Shown one piece after another: positions 11,300 to 22,756 of a stretch of DNA of 64,000 bases. Position 1 is the stretch's first letter, and each line of letters begins with the position of its first letter. The DNA comes from Adiantum capillus-veneris (Eukaryota > Streptophyta > Polypodiopsida > Polypodiales > Pteridaceae): contig CM043960.1 in assembly GCA_014529385.2 (NCBI GenBank), forward strand, positions 125,405,043 to 125,469,042, read 5' to 3'. Under the pieces are notes generated by a model, which was given only the letters and a program-made list of their open reading frames with translations, did not search any database and was not told the DNA's origin. The position numbers and the translations under genes are program-made.

Positions 11300-12523
11300 C
11301 CCTATGTCTTTGCTGGCCTTGACGAGTTCTTGATGTCTTAGTGTTGATTGAAGTTGTTGTGGCAGCCTCTTCAGCACTTGGTTGCTTTGCGTGATGTTAA
11401 AGATGTCTTGAAGTTGTACCTATAGTGTATCTGAAGCCTGGAACTCTCCCCCTCTGATTGGTTGTTGTATCTTGAATTGCATGAGGTTGTATCGACTTGT
11501 TGGTGCAGCAGGTTGTTGTCATTGTAGCTCTAGTTTGCTTTTCCTGTGGTTGTTATCTCGCAGTTGTACCTGTAAGTTGACTTGAAGCTTTGTCAAGCTG
11601 TTTTTTGGCCTCTCCCTTTTGACTTGTCAGTAGATTTGCAATTAGTAGTGTGGGGATATCATGGTTCTTCTTGTTTTTGTTGTTATAAAAAAATAAAAGA
11701 GTAAAAGTAAAATGTAGCGTATATATAAAATGAAGGTCTTAGATACCTGGATAAGACTAAAGGAAAAAACCCAGTGGGAAAAAATGTCTTTAGTCATAAT
11801 TAAATGCGAGGCTATATGTACTTAGGTTCTGATGTTATAGAGTTCTGCTGAGTTAAAGTACATATGGCTATATGGCTACTAGTATGGGCTTGATATACAT
11901 GGATAAGTGTTAGTAGCTTGAAGTCAGAGTCGTTTTTGTTGAGCAAAGGCTCATAAAACCTGTTTCCGCTTTTTCATCGTCATTTGTTTGTGTAAGTGCA
12001 TGGGTGGAATAAAAAAGAGTGTCTAATGCATAAGTCCAATGATGGGACATCTATATGCTTGCACAAAGTTATGCATGTTAAACAAGATGCGGTGCGAGAG
12101 AAGAGTATTGATGGGTTCTTCATGGAGTTAGTGTAGGAAGAAAAACATATAGCATGAGTGCTTCAAAAGATTTCACTACTCACAAGAAGGGTTTTCGTTG
12201 TCGAGGTTTTTCACTCTTCCTCACTGTGTCAAGTGCGTGGGTGTTTTTTTTTTTTTTGGGACTACTCCACCTTATATATTATATGGACTTTGACTCTTAT
12301 GCTCACCTCTTCCAGCATGAGCGACACGACTTTATGTATGCTCAACTCTCCAGCTTGAGCTTATACCTATTAGCTAGACTCATAGACCACAGAAAAATAT
12401 TAACTTGAAGCTTGGGTCTGACACTTCACTCATTTAGTGTCTTAGCTGCCCGACTCTAGACTCTTATGCCATGTAAGTTTAATGGCGACTTGGACTTACC
12501 TGATCGCGGCCTGAAATCCAATT
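11300..12523 (-). other. R3 3' non-coding tail
   Basis: About 1.2 kb without a recognisable domain. It corresponds in place to 5177-6783 in R2. A short stretch near 11725-11790 (aaacccagtgggaaaaaatgtc) is the reverse complement of R2 6320-6345 (cccactggggttttcc), so the two tails share some sequence. Confidence 0.6.
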
Positions 12524-13900
12524 CTATATGCTTTTGATGTTCAGGCCTTTCTCATTAGTTTCTATTTGAGATGCCATGTTGTCCAATACATTGGCATATA
12601 TCTGCTCTTCATTCCTTGATAGCAAATTGTGGTTGCTTGATGAGACAGGTATTGATGTTGAAGCAATGGTTGATGAAGTCTTCTTCTTCCAGATAGTGTT
12701 CTTCAAAACTGTGACCTCCGCATTTACTGTTGCTTTCTTTTTGTTGTTAAGAGGCTGTAAAGGAGTTGTGTATCTTTCTTGTTGTTGAGCCTCAATCGCG
12801 GATTTTGGAACCCACATTGTTCTTGGGCCTGGTGTGATCTCCTTTGCCACTTGCCTTGTTTCTTCTGTGACTTGATGGTACCTTGTCTTTAATTTCCAAA
12901 TATGGCTGTTACTTTTGTAAAAGCCTTGCTCTTGTAGTAATTGATGAGGGATCCATCTATAGGTTGTAGTACTCTTGGGTGTAGCGGGTGGCTGCTCTTG
13001 ATTTCTTGATGTTTCTTGTTGTCCTTGGGTGATTCCTTGATAAGCTACTACCTTAGGTAACCAGATTTGAAAGTTACCCTCATAGAATCCTTGTGCTTCG
13101 AGTAACTCGGCTGGAATGAATCTTTGGACTTGCTTGGAGGTGATCTTCACTTGACTTTGTTGGGTAGTCTGGTAGAATTTTGATTTCATTACCCAGACTT
13201 GTCGTATGGTTTGTCCAGTGGAAGACCTTGTCTTTTGCTTTTTGTACCTGTCCTTTCTCTTGGTTGAGTTATGTGATTGACGTTGACGGCTTTGTTGATT
13301 CCTGACTGAGTGGTTGTCATGGGATGGAAATCGCCAGGCTGTTATCATGGGCTTGTTGACCCAAACATCTGAATTTCCTTTCTTGTAGCCTTGTGCAATA
13401 ATTGACTTGCTTGATGTGATCCATTCTGTTACCTTTGCTTGTTGAGGTTGTTCCTGTGATTGTATCCAGATTGGATCATTAACTTTAATCTGTGCCTTGG
13501 ATACTAGCACTTGGTTGACCTGTTTTGACTTCCTTTGGAGACTTTCGGGTGATGGAAACTTTGGTTGATAGACTTTTTGCTTGGGTTTCCATTGTTTTGT
13601 TGATGGTTTGGCTTTTGATGTAGAGGCTTTGTCTTGCACTTGCATTGGCTGGGCTAGAGGTTGTGGGCTTACTTTAGCTTTGCCTTTTTTAATAGCCAAG
13701 AATCTTTGAACTGTTGTAGGCTTGACCTCTGTTGCCACTTGATAGCTTGTCGTGATGACCATTGTTGAAGATTCAGGCTCGTTTTCAAAGACTTGTGCCC
13801 ATGGCTTGGACAAAATCAAGTGTGTTCCCATTTGTCGAGAATCTACCACCAAGAATTTTTCTGACATTCTGTGAGTGTAGTTGGAGAGTAGCTTCTGCAA
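12524..13900 (-). CDS. R3 Gln/Trp-repeat protein (C-terminal module)
   Basis: An open 458-residue frame, low-complexity and rich in Gln, Lys, Thr and Ser. It carries at least six Trp repeats: DPIWIQS, SDVWVNK, RQVWVMK, FIPAELLEAQGFYEGN followed by FQIWLPK, WIPHQLLQEQGFYKSN followed by SHIWKLK, MWVPKSAIEAQ. A working consensus is WIPxxLLxxQGFYxxN then xIWxPK. The N-terminal part (VDSRQMGTHLILSKPWAQVF) looks like the end of the protease-like domain coded just upstream (13901-14110). The frame being open for 1.4 kb while the neighbours are broken suggests recent selection or chance. Function unknown; homologous modules are in R2 and R5. Confidence 0.7.
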   Translation of the reverse strand: MQKLLSNYTHRMSEKFLVVDSRQMGTHLILSKPWAQVFENEPESSTMVITTSYQVATEVKPTTVQRFLAIKKGKAKVSPQPLAQPMQVQDKASTSKAKPSTKQWKPKQKVYQPKFPSPESLQRKSKQVNQVLVSKAQIKVNDPIWIQSQEQPQQAKVTEWITSSKSIIAQGYKKGNSDVWVNKPMITAWRFPSHDNHSVRNQQSRQRQSHNSTKRKDRYKKQKTRSSTGQTIRQVWVMKSKFYQTTQQSQVKITSKQVQRFIPAELLEAQGFYEGNFQIWLPKVVAYQGITQGQQETSRNQEQPPATPKSTTTYRWIPHQLLQEQGFYKSNSHIWKLKTRYHQVTEETRQVAKEITPGPRTMWVPKSAIEAQQQERYTTPLQPLNNKKKATVNAEVTVLKNTIWKKKTSSTIASTSIPVSSSNHNLLSRNEEQIYANVLDNMASQIETNEKGLNIKSI

Positions 13901-14110
13901 TCCCCATACTTATAACATCCACTTACCTAGAGAGATTTACCTTTATCTGAATATCATAAAGCTTTGGCTTACCTAGAAGTAACCACATGCCATATGACAT
14001 GACATTAATCGTGGAATTTGTATCAATTTCTCTCATAAAATTCATCTTGACTCCGTCTTGTGCACTTAGCAAAAAGTTGATCTTCTTTGGTACTAGATTG
14101 CCTGTGTTCT
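13901..14110 (-). pseudogene. R3 second protease-like domain, degenerate
   Basis: Minus-strand translation gives MREIDTNSTINVMSYGMWLLLGKPKLYDIQIKV, cut here by an in-frame TAG near 13930. It aligns with R5 LLDTGAKHNLLSYGVWCQLGKPTL, so the D-T-G site is D-T-N here and catalysis would be lost. Confidence 0.6.
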
Positions 14111-14120
14111 CTTGAGTGAC

Positions 14121-14873
14121 TTAAGCAATCTTTGGCTTGGACTCCTTGTCATCTTCTTCTTCATTGTTCACACTTGTGAGTTCATCTGTGTGCTCTAGCT
14201 CCTGCTTGACCACCATTTCCTCTGATATGTCTTTTGGAGAGACAAAATCAGCATTTGGTTCCTGTAGAGTCATAGGCTCTTCTTCCTCGACTTCAGCTGT
14301 TGAAATGTCACCAATAGTGTCTGAACTTCCTGTCACTTGCTGCACCTCTTCTTTGATTGATTCCAAGTCTTCATATTGCTCTTTTGTAGGCGCTGGATCT
14401 GAAGCATCTTCTTTGGATCTTAGCCCTTCTTCCTGCAACTTTGCTTCGTTGACTTGCGGCTCCTCCTTTGTACTATGCATTCGAGTTGGACAGTTTGTAA
14501 TCAAGTGTGTTATCACACACTGATCGCAAAGAGCACCTATTTCTATATGACCAGTATTCGGGCTAGGTATCTGGTTTTGTGCTATCCCCATAGCTAATAA
14601 CCCTGTTTCGAACTCATACTCAGATTCGTCATCTATCTCACCCATAACCCTTAGCATGTAGTAGGGGACTATGTCATACCCATTCTCATCACAAACTTTT
14701 GTTGGTGTGGTCTCATTAACACAGACTTCCAAAGTAGCCAATATTTGAGTCCACTCTAGTGGTTCTAACGCCTCTTCCGGAAAAGGTTCTCTTATGTAAG
14801 TATCATCTTCTAAGGCCCTCTCTAAGGCATTCTCATTTCTCCCAAAGTCACTACATTCCGATGCTCTGTACAT
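14121..14873 (-). CDS. R3 acidic spacer protein with a CCHC knuckle
   Basis: 250 residues in a single open frame. The N-terminal third (EEALEPLEWTQILATLEVC, ENGYDIVPYYML) is the conserved post-protease spacer of R2 and R6. In the middle, LCDQCVITHLITNCP is a good CX2CX3HX4C zinc knuckle, matching the PECGITHLILDCP segment in R6 gag. The C-terminal ~100 residues are Glu/Asp/Thr-rich. Order and the position of the knuckle after the protease differ from R6, where the comparable knuckle precedes the protease, so a rearrangement is likely. Confidence 0.65.
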   Translation of the reverse strand: MYRASECSDFGRNENALERALEDDTYIREPFPEEALEPLEWTQILATLEVCVNETTPTKVCDENGYDIVPYYMLRVMGEIDDESEYEFETGLLAMGIAQNQIPSPNTGHIEIGALCDQCVITHLITNCPTRMHSTKEEPQVNEAKLQEEGLRSKEDASDPAPTKEQYEDLESIKEEVQQVTGSSDTIGDISTAEVEEEEPMTLQEPNADFVSPKDISEEMVVKQELEHTDELTSVNNEEEDDKESKPKIA

Positions 14874-14879
14874 CCAGAT

Positions 14880-15581
14880 TTATTTCTTTTTGCCCATCCA
14901 CGGATGGTCTCTTGATCCACTTTGTGTTGTAGAATTAAAATCTTCCACGGGCGTTCTAGTTACATCTTGGTAACTATGATTTCTCATATTGACACGTGTT
15001 GTGGTTTCAGCATGTCTCAAGTATAGATAATCATAACCCCAATCTTGTACCATCTTGAGTTGCCTCATGAATGGTCTTCCAAGGATGATTTCATAGTTAT
15101 TTTTCTTGCCAAAGTCAACTATGGCAAAAGTATGTGCATACTCTATACCACAAGAAGACACCACTATCGCTTCTAGCAATCCCATGGGTCTTTCCACATG
15201 CCCATCCGCTAACTTTAATTTTATTCTGGTTGTTCTAAAGGCGGGCCTACCCCATTTCTCCCATATTCATTTTGTTGCTATGGCAATTCCTGCTCCGCTG
15301 TCAAGTATAGCTTTTGTTTCAATCCCATTGTACTCGACCGGCAAAATGGCATTACCATCTTCTCCTTCACAGTACTCTCCTACTTTGTTCAGAGGTACCG
15401 GTCTTACATTTGATTTAGGCTTCTCGATCTCATCTAGCTCTTTTTCCAGGAACCTTAACGGGCTTTTGATCCCAATTTTTTCCAAGCATTTTCCTATATC
15501 CGTCCACATACTTGGCCTGATTTTCAAAAGTTCTGCCAATGTAATTGTGCAGTTCACTAGCGTGGATAGCAAGTCAGTCAA
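14880..15581 (-). pseudogene. R3 aspartic protease (retropepsin-like)
   Basis: Residues from 15581 leftward read LLSTLVNCTITLAELLK, then VPLNKVGEYCEGEDG and the active site ILDSGAGIAIATK at ~15285-15315, with an intact D-S-G. The flap and core continue as SSCGIEYAHTFAIVDFGKKNNYEIILGRPFMRQLKMVQDWGYDY. One in-frame TGA (15267) splits the frame right after the active site; otherwise it is well preserved. It would cleave the element's polyprotein. Followed immediately by the spacer protein on the same strand. Confidence 0.85.
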
Positions 15582-15617
15582 AATTTTTGTGTCAAATTCT
15601 TTTGTCCCCCCTAGCCT

Positions 15618-15899
15618 TCATGATGGAACTCTCACAATCTCAGACTTTGCCTCAAAATCTCCCATGTACTGTGGCAAAGTTCTTAACGATGCAGGTCTAC
15701 TGTCTTCGGAGGCTACCGATCCTACGTCACCATAATATGACCTCGCATCAACACTCATTTGTGGTCTATCTAATGTGATTTCAGAAAATGGTGCTGGTCC
15801 AGCATCCTCTTCTCTTTTTTGGGCATCTCGGACAGCCTTCCATAACTCCTCTGGCCACTGCTCCTCAACTATAGGAACATAGGGTGGGAAATCCCTCAT
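15618..15899 (-). pseudogene. R3 gag C-terminal fragment
   Basis: 94 residues ending SLRTLPQYMGDFEAKSEIVRVPS, matching R6 (SLRTLPSYLGEYESKSEVRAIPS) and R2 (SLRTLPSYTGEREAKSNIVAIPS). The rest of gag is missing; beyond 15960 the sequence is the non-coding array. Confidence 0.75.
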
Positions 15900-16239
15900 T
15901 GATTCATCTTTTGTATTTTGGACTACCCTCGAGTCTTGCGACCTTGGAAGTGGTTCTTCCTTGCTGTATTAATACCTCTCTCAGTGTGTTCAAGTGTTTT
16001 GGTCAGGGAAATTCCAAAACTATGTCCAAAACCATGAGCGTTTTCTCACAATTCTCTCAAATTGTCAGTTTTAGACACCCCTGACTTCCGGATGCATTTT
16101 GAGGCCTTAAACAACGTTTTTTTCAAAACTGACCAAAATGCATGCCGTTGGCAACCATTTTGGTCAGTTTACTCTAAGACCTGTAGTGCTATTCTCAAGC
16201 TACGTTTTGATAAAAAAAGTTTTGGAATCGGAGTCCGTA

Positions 16240-18650
16240 TGTGAAAGTTATGACCAAAATAGTGAGATGTAATTTGGAAAGTTGCTCTATCTTATGTTTT
16301 TGCAAGTGGTCAGTTTGAGCCCAAAATTGGTGTGTGCACTCCTTAGGCAATGATAAACCCAGTGGTATACTTGGTTTCAAAGAATTTCTCAAAATTTTTT
16401 CCTCAGTTATCTATCGCTATAGACTCACCAAGTACCCCTTGCAGATGTCCAAATGCACTCAAACTTTGTGTACAGGGTATAATGGGCCTTCTGAACCCAA
16501 ATATGAAGTCAGATTTGAATTTTGAATTTTCTACAGTGAATTCCTGAGTCTATCGCAATAGACTCACCAGAGTGTTACTGGGATACAATTTTTCAACTGT
16601 TTTTACAGATTTGAGTTCCCCCTTCTCTTGAGATACTACTCACCAAGTTTCAAGAAATTTGGAATACTTTTCCTTTGTAACTTGCATCAAACAACAGTCT
16701 CTTTTCTGATCTTATGAAGTAATCTTCTTAGATGCACTTACAATACTCCAAATTTACTCAAATTTTAACCATAGGCTCACAACAACATGTAGAACAGGGC
16801 TCTAAGGTCAATTTTCAAAAATTTCAGAAATCTGTGAAAAAACCCCAGTCTATCGCGATAGACTAAGCAAGTTCTTCAGTTTTGAAAATTTTCCAGATTT
16901 CTCTTTACCACTGTGTTCCCTATGCTCTGTACACCTTGCTCACCAATTTCCACTTGTTTTGGAGTTTTTCTTAGGTCTCTAACTCCAACTCTAGAATTCA
17001 GAGTCTATCTGATCACTAGAAAATAGACTTAGGATGACTTCCCAATGTCCAAAATCCACCAAATTTTGTGTGTAACCTCCTGAGAGGCTAAACAAGCTAT
17101 GCTCCAAAGGGTTTTGAAAAATTCAGTTTCTTTGGCCCTACTTTGAGTCTATCGCGATAGACTGAGCAAGTACCCCTTTTATAGGTCAAACTTGAACTTT
17201 GACTATACCACTATGTTCCAACACCTCTCCTTAGTCCTCCTACCAATTTTCAAGTGGTTTGGACTTTTACTTTGTCAGTTAGACCAGATCTGGTGTTTTC
17301 TACAAGCTGAATCCTCTCAAATGGTCTTAGACCCACATTCTGATGTCCAAATAACTTCAAAATTTTTATGTGTCCCTGATAGCACCTTTCCAAGCTATGC
17401 CACAGAGGTTTTTGAAAAATTCAGTTTCTATCACTGGGTTCTTAGTCTATTGCGATAGACTCACCAAGTATGCTAAAATGACACTTTTTTCAAATTTTCT
17501 CTTCACAGATGTGTTCCCTACCCTCTGTAGATCATGTATACCAAGTTTCACAAGGTTTGGAAATTTGGTCAAATCCCTTTACCCAATTTTTCTCTGAAGT
17601 CTGACTCAAAACACCAGACTTGAGGTTTAGTGGTCTTCTTGATGTCCAATTTGAAATTTGAAATGATGGTTAAGGTCTAGGTGAGGAGTGGATTCAAGCT
17701 ATCTAGTCACAATTTCCAAAAACTGTCCCACTCAAAATGTCATGAGTCTATCGCGATAGGCACAATAGATTGTGCAGGAAAAGTCAACTCAAAATTGTGA
17801 CTTCACTTTTAGATTCCCCTTACTCTCTTGTGTCTATCCCTCAAATTTCATGCAATTTGGACACTTGGTTTGTGTTTTGGGCCATTTTTAGTGTTTTTGT
17901 CAGAACCTGCATCTCTATCTGGGCTTTAGATTCACTTCTAGTGATCCAAACACCTTGAAATTTGGTGTGTATGCTATGTAGGCTCTGCTTAAGCTATCCC
18001 TAGGAGGGATTTGCAAAATAAGGTCCACAGCTAAATATCCCCAACCTATCGCGATAGGCTCATAAAGTTTCCCAGTGTTGGTCTTTTTACAAAGTTCTCT
18101 TCACAACTAGTTTTCTTATCCTCTGTATAGTGAAGACACAAAGTTGTGCAATGTTTGGACTATTGGTCAAGGTCTTTTTACCACTGTGTCTCTGAACTTA
18201 GACTCTAAACACCACACTTGAGGTTTGGTGGTCAAGCAGGTGTCCAAGTACACTCAATTTTTGGGAGCATCCTTGTATTGATGTGTTTTACCTGTGGCAT
18301 GAGGGGTTTTGTCTGTTTGTGAGTCTATCTCCAATTCACTAGTCTATCGCGATAGACTGAGCAGAGAGACACTAGGAAGTGATTTTTTTCTCTGTTTTTG
18401 GACAGTTTGGTTCCCAATGCCCTTAGAAGCCTATCCCCAAAGTTTCATTCAATTTGGACTTCTTTTCCTTTGGATTCAAGCATTTCACAATTCACTTCCT
18501 TACACTCAGAAAAAGAAAATTCCCACTTAGATGCACAAGCACTGATGCAAATGCTTTGAAATTTCACATACAAGCTCTAGAGCATATGCAAAACAAGGTC
18601 TTGAGGTCAAACTTTTTGAAAATTGCAGATTTGGTTTCACATTTTTGTTT
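16240..18650. repeat. ~299-bp tandem array, each unit with an 18-bp palindrome
   Basis: Palindrome AGTCTATCGCGATAGACT or a near match is centred at about 16556, 16855, 17154, 17452, 17753, 18051 and 18349, spacing 298-301 bp, with an eighth imperfect copy at 16416. Sequence between palindromes is much more diverged, sharing only phrases such as caccaagt, ccaa.tt.ca..t..tttgga, and tgtccaa. Copies at 16847, 17146 and 18341 are perfect over 18 bp; the 18045 copy has a matched pair of changes that keeps the symmetry. It lies on the gag (5') side of R3, so probably in its leader. Confidence 0.9.
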
Positions 18651-19021
18651 TTGGGGTTTTTTAGGTTTTTTTTTTAAATTGGACCAAATCTGTGTTTTCC
18701 CCCTACCTTAAGCACTCAAATCGGCTTTCAAACGACCATTTTAGAGCACTTTTACCATAATCAGCACAATTTCGCCTTTTGTGTTTTCAAGCACATTTTC
18801 ATGTCAAAATTGCTCTAGATCAACATCAGATGTCCTACACTACCTAAAATCCTACTTTGGATGGTTGAATGGTTGTTTTTGCTTTCTAGCAAGCAAACGG
18901 CCTCCTGCTTACCTTTTGCGTTTTTCTTTGCGTTTTTTCTCTTTCAACTTCTTCACAACCAAACACACAAACCATAAAACCTAATCTAAACACACAACAA
19001 AATAATATAACCATACCTCAA
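18651..19021. other. A/T-rich spacer between R3 array and R4 LTR
   Basis: 370 bp with homopolymer T runs. No gene, LTR end or PBS seen. Confidence 0.5.
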
Positions 19022-19975
19022 TGTTAGAAGCGGCTAACGGCTACACCAATTATGCACCAAGTTGTGGATATGTTATGGATGTACATAATATTTACTTTTC
19101 ATTGTATAGGGCTTGGGCTCATTTAGGAGTTCCAAAGTTGTATGAGTGTAGGCTAGAGAGCTCACTTTATCCCATAGTTGAAGGGTTTGAGGCCCAAAAC
19201 TATAAAAGAGCCCTATGCTTAATGAGAGGTCATTCTTGAGTGGTCCTTTTGAGAACTCTCTCCCTAGAGGAGGTCTTGATGGCCTAGCCTTTGAGCTTAA
19301 TGCCCATGCTTAGAAGGTTAGTGCTAATCACATGTAATTAGTGTAATCCTCTCTTAATTAATCTAGTCTTCATTATGTTGTCAATCATGTTTCTCTACTT
19401 TCCTTCATTGTTTTGAAGTGTTGATCTTCTCTAATCTAACTCTTACTAATGCTAAGCTTCTCCGATTAATGGAGTCCTTATCTAACTCTCTCGATTAAGC
19501 GGAGTGGGTGTACTCGTGATTGAGGGATTAGAGTTGCCCTCTAATGGTGTGCTTGTGTGTGTGTGTAGGTTTAAGAAGCCTTGAGCTTAATTTTATTATG
19601 TGTGAGTTGATTTGGACACCATGATGGGCATGGTTGGGGTGGCCGACTTGAATGCGATCTTGTGTGCTTAATCGTCAATGCATGTAATTAGAGTTGTGCT
19701 TGAGAGATTCCAAGATTAGTGTGTTTCACTTCGTTGCTTGATGTGTGTAGATGATTGCTTAAAGTTGATGCTTGATGTGCGATTAGCATTAGTTGAATTG
19801 GGATGATTTTTATTTGCATTGGAGGATGCACGCTCTTGAATCCTCTCAATCTTTGCATCCGATGACGCTCTCACACATTCTTTGTGTGATGCCTCCAAGC
19901 CCTAGCCGGGTCATGCTCTCTCTCCGGATTGATAGATTTGTGGGAGATTGCCTATGCTATGGCGAGGCTCCAACA
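19022..19975 (+). mobile_element. R4 5' LTR
   Basis: 954 bp, TGTTAGAAGC...GGCTCCAACA, with a TATA box TATAAAAG at 19201-19208 and a PBS one base after its end. Start chosen from the TG..CA ends and the short inverted termini TGTTRGA. No matching 3' LTR is in the window, and the 5-bp duplication cannot be tested. Confidence 0.8.
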
Positions 19976-19976
19976 T

Positions 19977-19994
19977 TGGCGCCGCTGCCGGGGA
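19977..19994 (+). promoter_or_regulatory. R4 primer-binding site (tRNA-Asp)
   Basis: TGGCGCCGCTGCCGGGGA pairs with the 3' end of plant tRNA-Asp (…CCCCGGCAACGGCGCCA) at all but one position. It follows the LTR after one T. Confidence 0.9.
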
Positions 19995-21830
19995 CGGGTT
20001 GCCTACGCTAGTGGAGTTGAGGTTGCAAAAGATAAGAGTAATTTGATTACTGATTTCTTGTAATTAGGTAGGATTTGATTTGTGTGTAGTGTAATTAGGT
20101 TTAATTGGATGTTTATAGAGTCATTTCACCCCAAAAACCTAAATTCTCTTTTGATTTTGCTAATTTTTCATTAACCTTCACTAATTTTGCATCCCATCAT
20201 GCTAATTTTGTGCTAATTGTACTAATTCCATGCTAATTTTATGCTAATTGTGCTAACCTAACCACTAATTTTGATTTGGAATGTATGCTAAATCCCCTTA
20301 ATCGAGGAAGATCATTACTCTTAATTGCTCTAATCTATGCCTAATCATGTGATTGAGTGTTGATTTTGGTCAATTCTTTGATCAATTTTGGACCGAATCG
20401 GAGTTGCACACATGTGTGTGCATGATGGAATCGTCGCGTGGAGCAAGAATTAGCTTGCATGCAATCAATTGTAAGTGGATTGACCTACTCCGTTTAATTT
20501 TTGATTGATTAAGTTGATCCCATTGAGTTGCTAAATCATTGCTAAAATTAGGTGTGTGTGCCTAATTGATGGAATTTATGCCTAATTTGATGAAATTGTA
20601 ATCAAATTGGATGCCTAGATGCTTAATGAATGGTAGTTTTGCATAAATTGTGTGTGCAAATCACTAAATTGATGCGTATGTGAGGCTATTCCGGTCATGG
20701 AGTAGGCCTAATTGCCAAAATTTGGGCAAGATTTGAATGTGTGTGCCCATTTTAAATAACTTTGATGAGAAGATTTATGGTCAAATTGAACACCTAAATG
20801 CTTGTAGATTGATGATTTTGCAAGAAATGTGTGTGCAAGCATTAGGAATTGGCCTAATTTTGTTGCTAATTGAGCAAAAATTGGATTTGTGCACCTAATT
20901 TTTGTGTGTGTGCAATGCTAAATTGAGCTAAAATTGGATCAATTTTTTATTAAAATTGAGTTAATTTAGCATGTATATACTCATGTATGTGTGATCAAGT
21001 GTGCAATTGATGAAATGCAATGAGTGTTTAATGAAATTTTTGCACAAATCGATGGCCTAAATTTAGGTGTGTGTGCCTAATTAATGGCCAATTATGCCTA
21101 AAATGGGGATGAATAATTGGTAGCAAGTACCAATTATGATGATTATTAGACCTAAAGATTGGTGTGTACATAATTGATCAATTTGGGATTTTGATGTGAA
21201 TGACTCAATTTGTGCGTAATTGGGGATGATTGAGGTACAATGCCATTACCACATATGCTAAATTGATTAGATATGGTGTACTTGTAGTTTTCCACAATCA
21301 CGTATGAATGACGAAGATAAATAGGGTTGAGCGATTAAGGCTATTGGATATGAGCAATTAAAATTGCAATGATTAAAAACCGGCTTAAATTGACCAATGT
21401 TTTGTGCCAATTGGATTAAAGTGACCGAGGATAGTGAAAATGAGCAATTCATATTGCAGTGATTACGGTCAGTTTTAAAATGGTCAATGAGAGAACATAT
21501 GCGATGGTATTGCTTAAGGGTATGCTCAAATGATTAGCATTTTGCATTGCGTTTTTTATGGTCGTGTGTGCTCAATCATTAATGGACGTGACTGATCACT
21601 TTCTCTCTTTCGATACACATTAGCGTGAATATCCTTTTAAGGATAATTTTGTTTTTTGAATCAAATGAAAAAGCTTTAACCGACTCGCCCTCGCTTCGGC
21701 ATGCTCTGACCTACCCGTGACTTGAAATTTTGAGATGCTTGCCATTGCAAATTCACACACCTTATTGTGGAAACCTCCTCTTAAGATAGTTTTCAAAGAA
21801 TAAAAATAAAAAATAAAAATGGTAAATGTT
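19995..21830 (+). other. R4 leader with (TG)n-loop hairpins
   Basis: About 1.8 kb, A/T-rich, with no coding frame. Repeated ctaattttg phrases occur at 20150-20280. Several inverted repeats flank a TGTGTGTG-type loop: AATTAGG/CCTAATT (20546-20567), TTTGCA/TGCAAA (20638-20660), TGGGCA/TGCCCA (20723-20749), TTGCA/TGCAA (20818-20838), TTAGG/CCTAA (21063-21080). The element is cut off on the right; no gag was found. Confidence 0.65.
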
Positions 21831-22032
21831 TGGCAGGCCTGGATTGGCGCTATCCGAACACACACACCACACACACCAATTTTGTTTGTGCTACAAGCCA
21901 AACCAAGGCCAGCTTGGTAGCTCGGAGCTCGCAAGAGGACACACACACACTCACTACAGGACGCTGCTCACAATCCCCCTAATTTCGCTGCAAGTTGCTA
22001 TCCGCCAGCCATAAACTCACACACACACACGG

Positions 22033-22269
22033 CTTCGTAGCCTTTGCTAACGGCTGCCTTCAATGCCTCAACTTATTACAATTATTGAGTGAATCTGACT
22101 CTCCATCCACTTTCATCATTACATGGGGTTTTTCCAAGATTTACAACATTAAAAGGACTTTCCGTAATCAATGAGCTACTATAGCCGTCTTTAGGCAAAA
22201 ATGATATAATTAATTGATGCGCCTCTGTTGACCGCTTGGATTTGGCGTGTGTTGGTCAACACTTCAACA
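22033..22269 (-). mobile_element. Partial LTR of the R2 family
   Basis: On the minus strand it starts TGTTGAAGTG at 22269 and follows the R2 LTR (6865-7040) closely, including the blocks tgaccaacaca, gtcaacagaggcgcat, aattatatcatttttgcc, and gatgaaagtggatggagagtcagatt. Right of it is a GA repeat, not a PPT, so this is a 5' LTR start or a solo LTR. Likeness fades left of 22033, where GTGTGTG-rich sequence continues to about 21840. Confidence 0.75.
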
Positions 22270-22466
<197 letters not shown>

Positions 22467-22751
22467 AGGAGAGGAAAGTGTGTAGGTCTAAGTCATGGCT
22501 GAAAATGTGAGAGAAGCAAGTTTGGATGTGACCAAAAGCTGAGCACTCTTGTAGTGTGTGATACTCATACTCTCAAACTTGAAGTGAGCATAATGTGCAC
22601 AGTCAATTTGACTCTTCTCCATTTTCTCAATGCCCTGTCTTGCATTGAAGGAAAAGGGAGCTAAGCCGAATGGCTGCAATAGTGCGTATTGCCCACGAGG
22701 GGATAGGCTCAAGCATATAAGTGTGAGTACGGTTTCCTCTTTCAGCAAAGA
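22467..22751. other. Unassigned sequence left of R5
   Basis: 285 bp between microsatellite and the R5 target site. No gene or repeat recognised. Confidence 0.5.
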
Positions 22752-22756
22752 ACATG

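Larger units (their letters stand above)
10204..18650 (-). mobile_element. R3: Tat-like Ty3/gypsy element lacking RT and integrase
   Basis: Minus-strand order from right to left: palindrome array (probable leader), gag end, protease, spacer domain, second protease-like domain with Trp repeats, non-coding tail, hairpin, PPT, 3' LTR. RT, RNase H and integrase are absent between 14880 and 14121, as in R2. The 5' LTR is missing; the right border near 18650-19021 is only a guess, set by the end of the array and the R4 LTR. Confidence 0.7.

Noticed and set aside
12158-12408. Plus-strand hydrophobic small frames in the R3 tail
   Set aside because: Overlap a T run, show no start context or domain, and sit in what R2 and R3 show to be non-coding 3' tail.
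14137-15735. Plus-strand open frames opposite the R3 protease and spacer
   Set aside because: Antisense shadows of the minus-strand R3 coding region, with Ser/Leu-rich composition expected from that.
16546-18358. CRISPR-like array (regularly spaced palindromic repeats)
   Set aside because: Eukaryotic setting, units about 299 bp with related not unique spacers, and no cas genes; better described as a diverged tandem repeat with a conserved palindrome.
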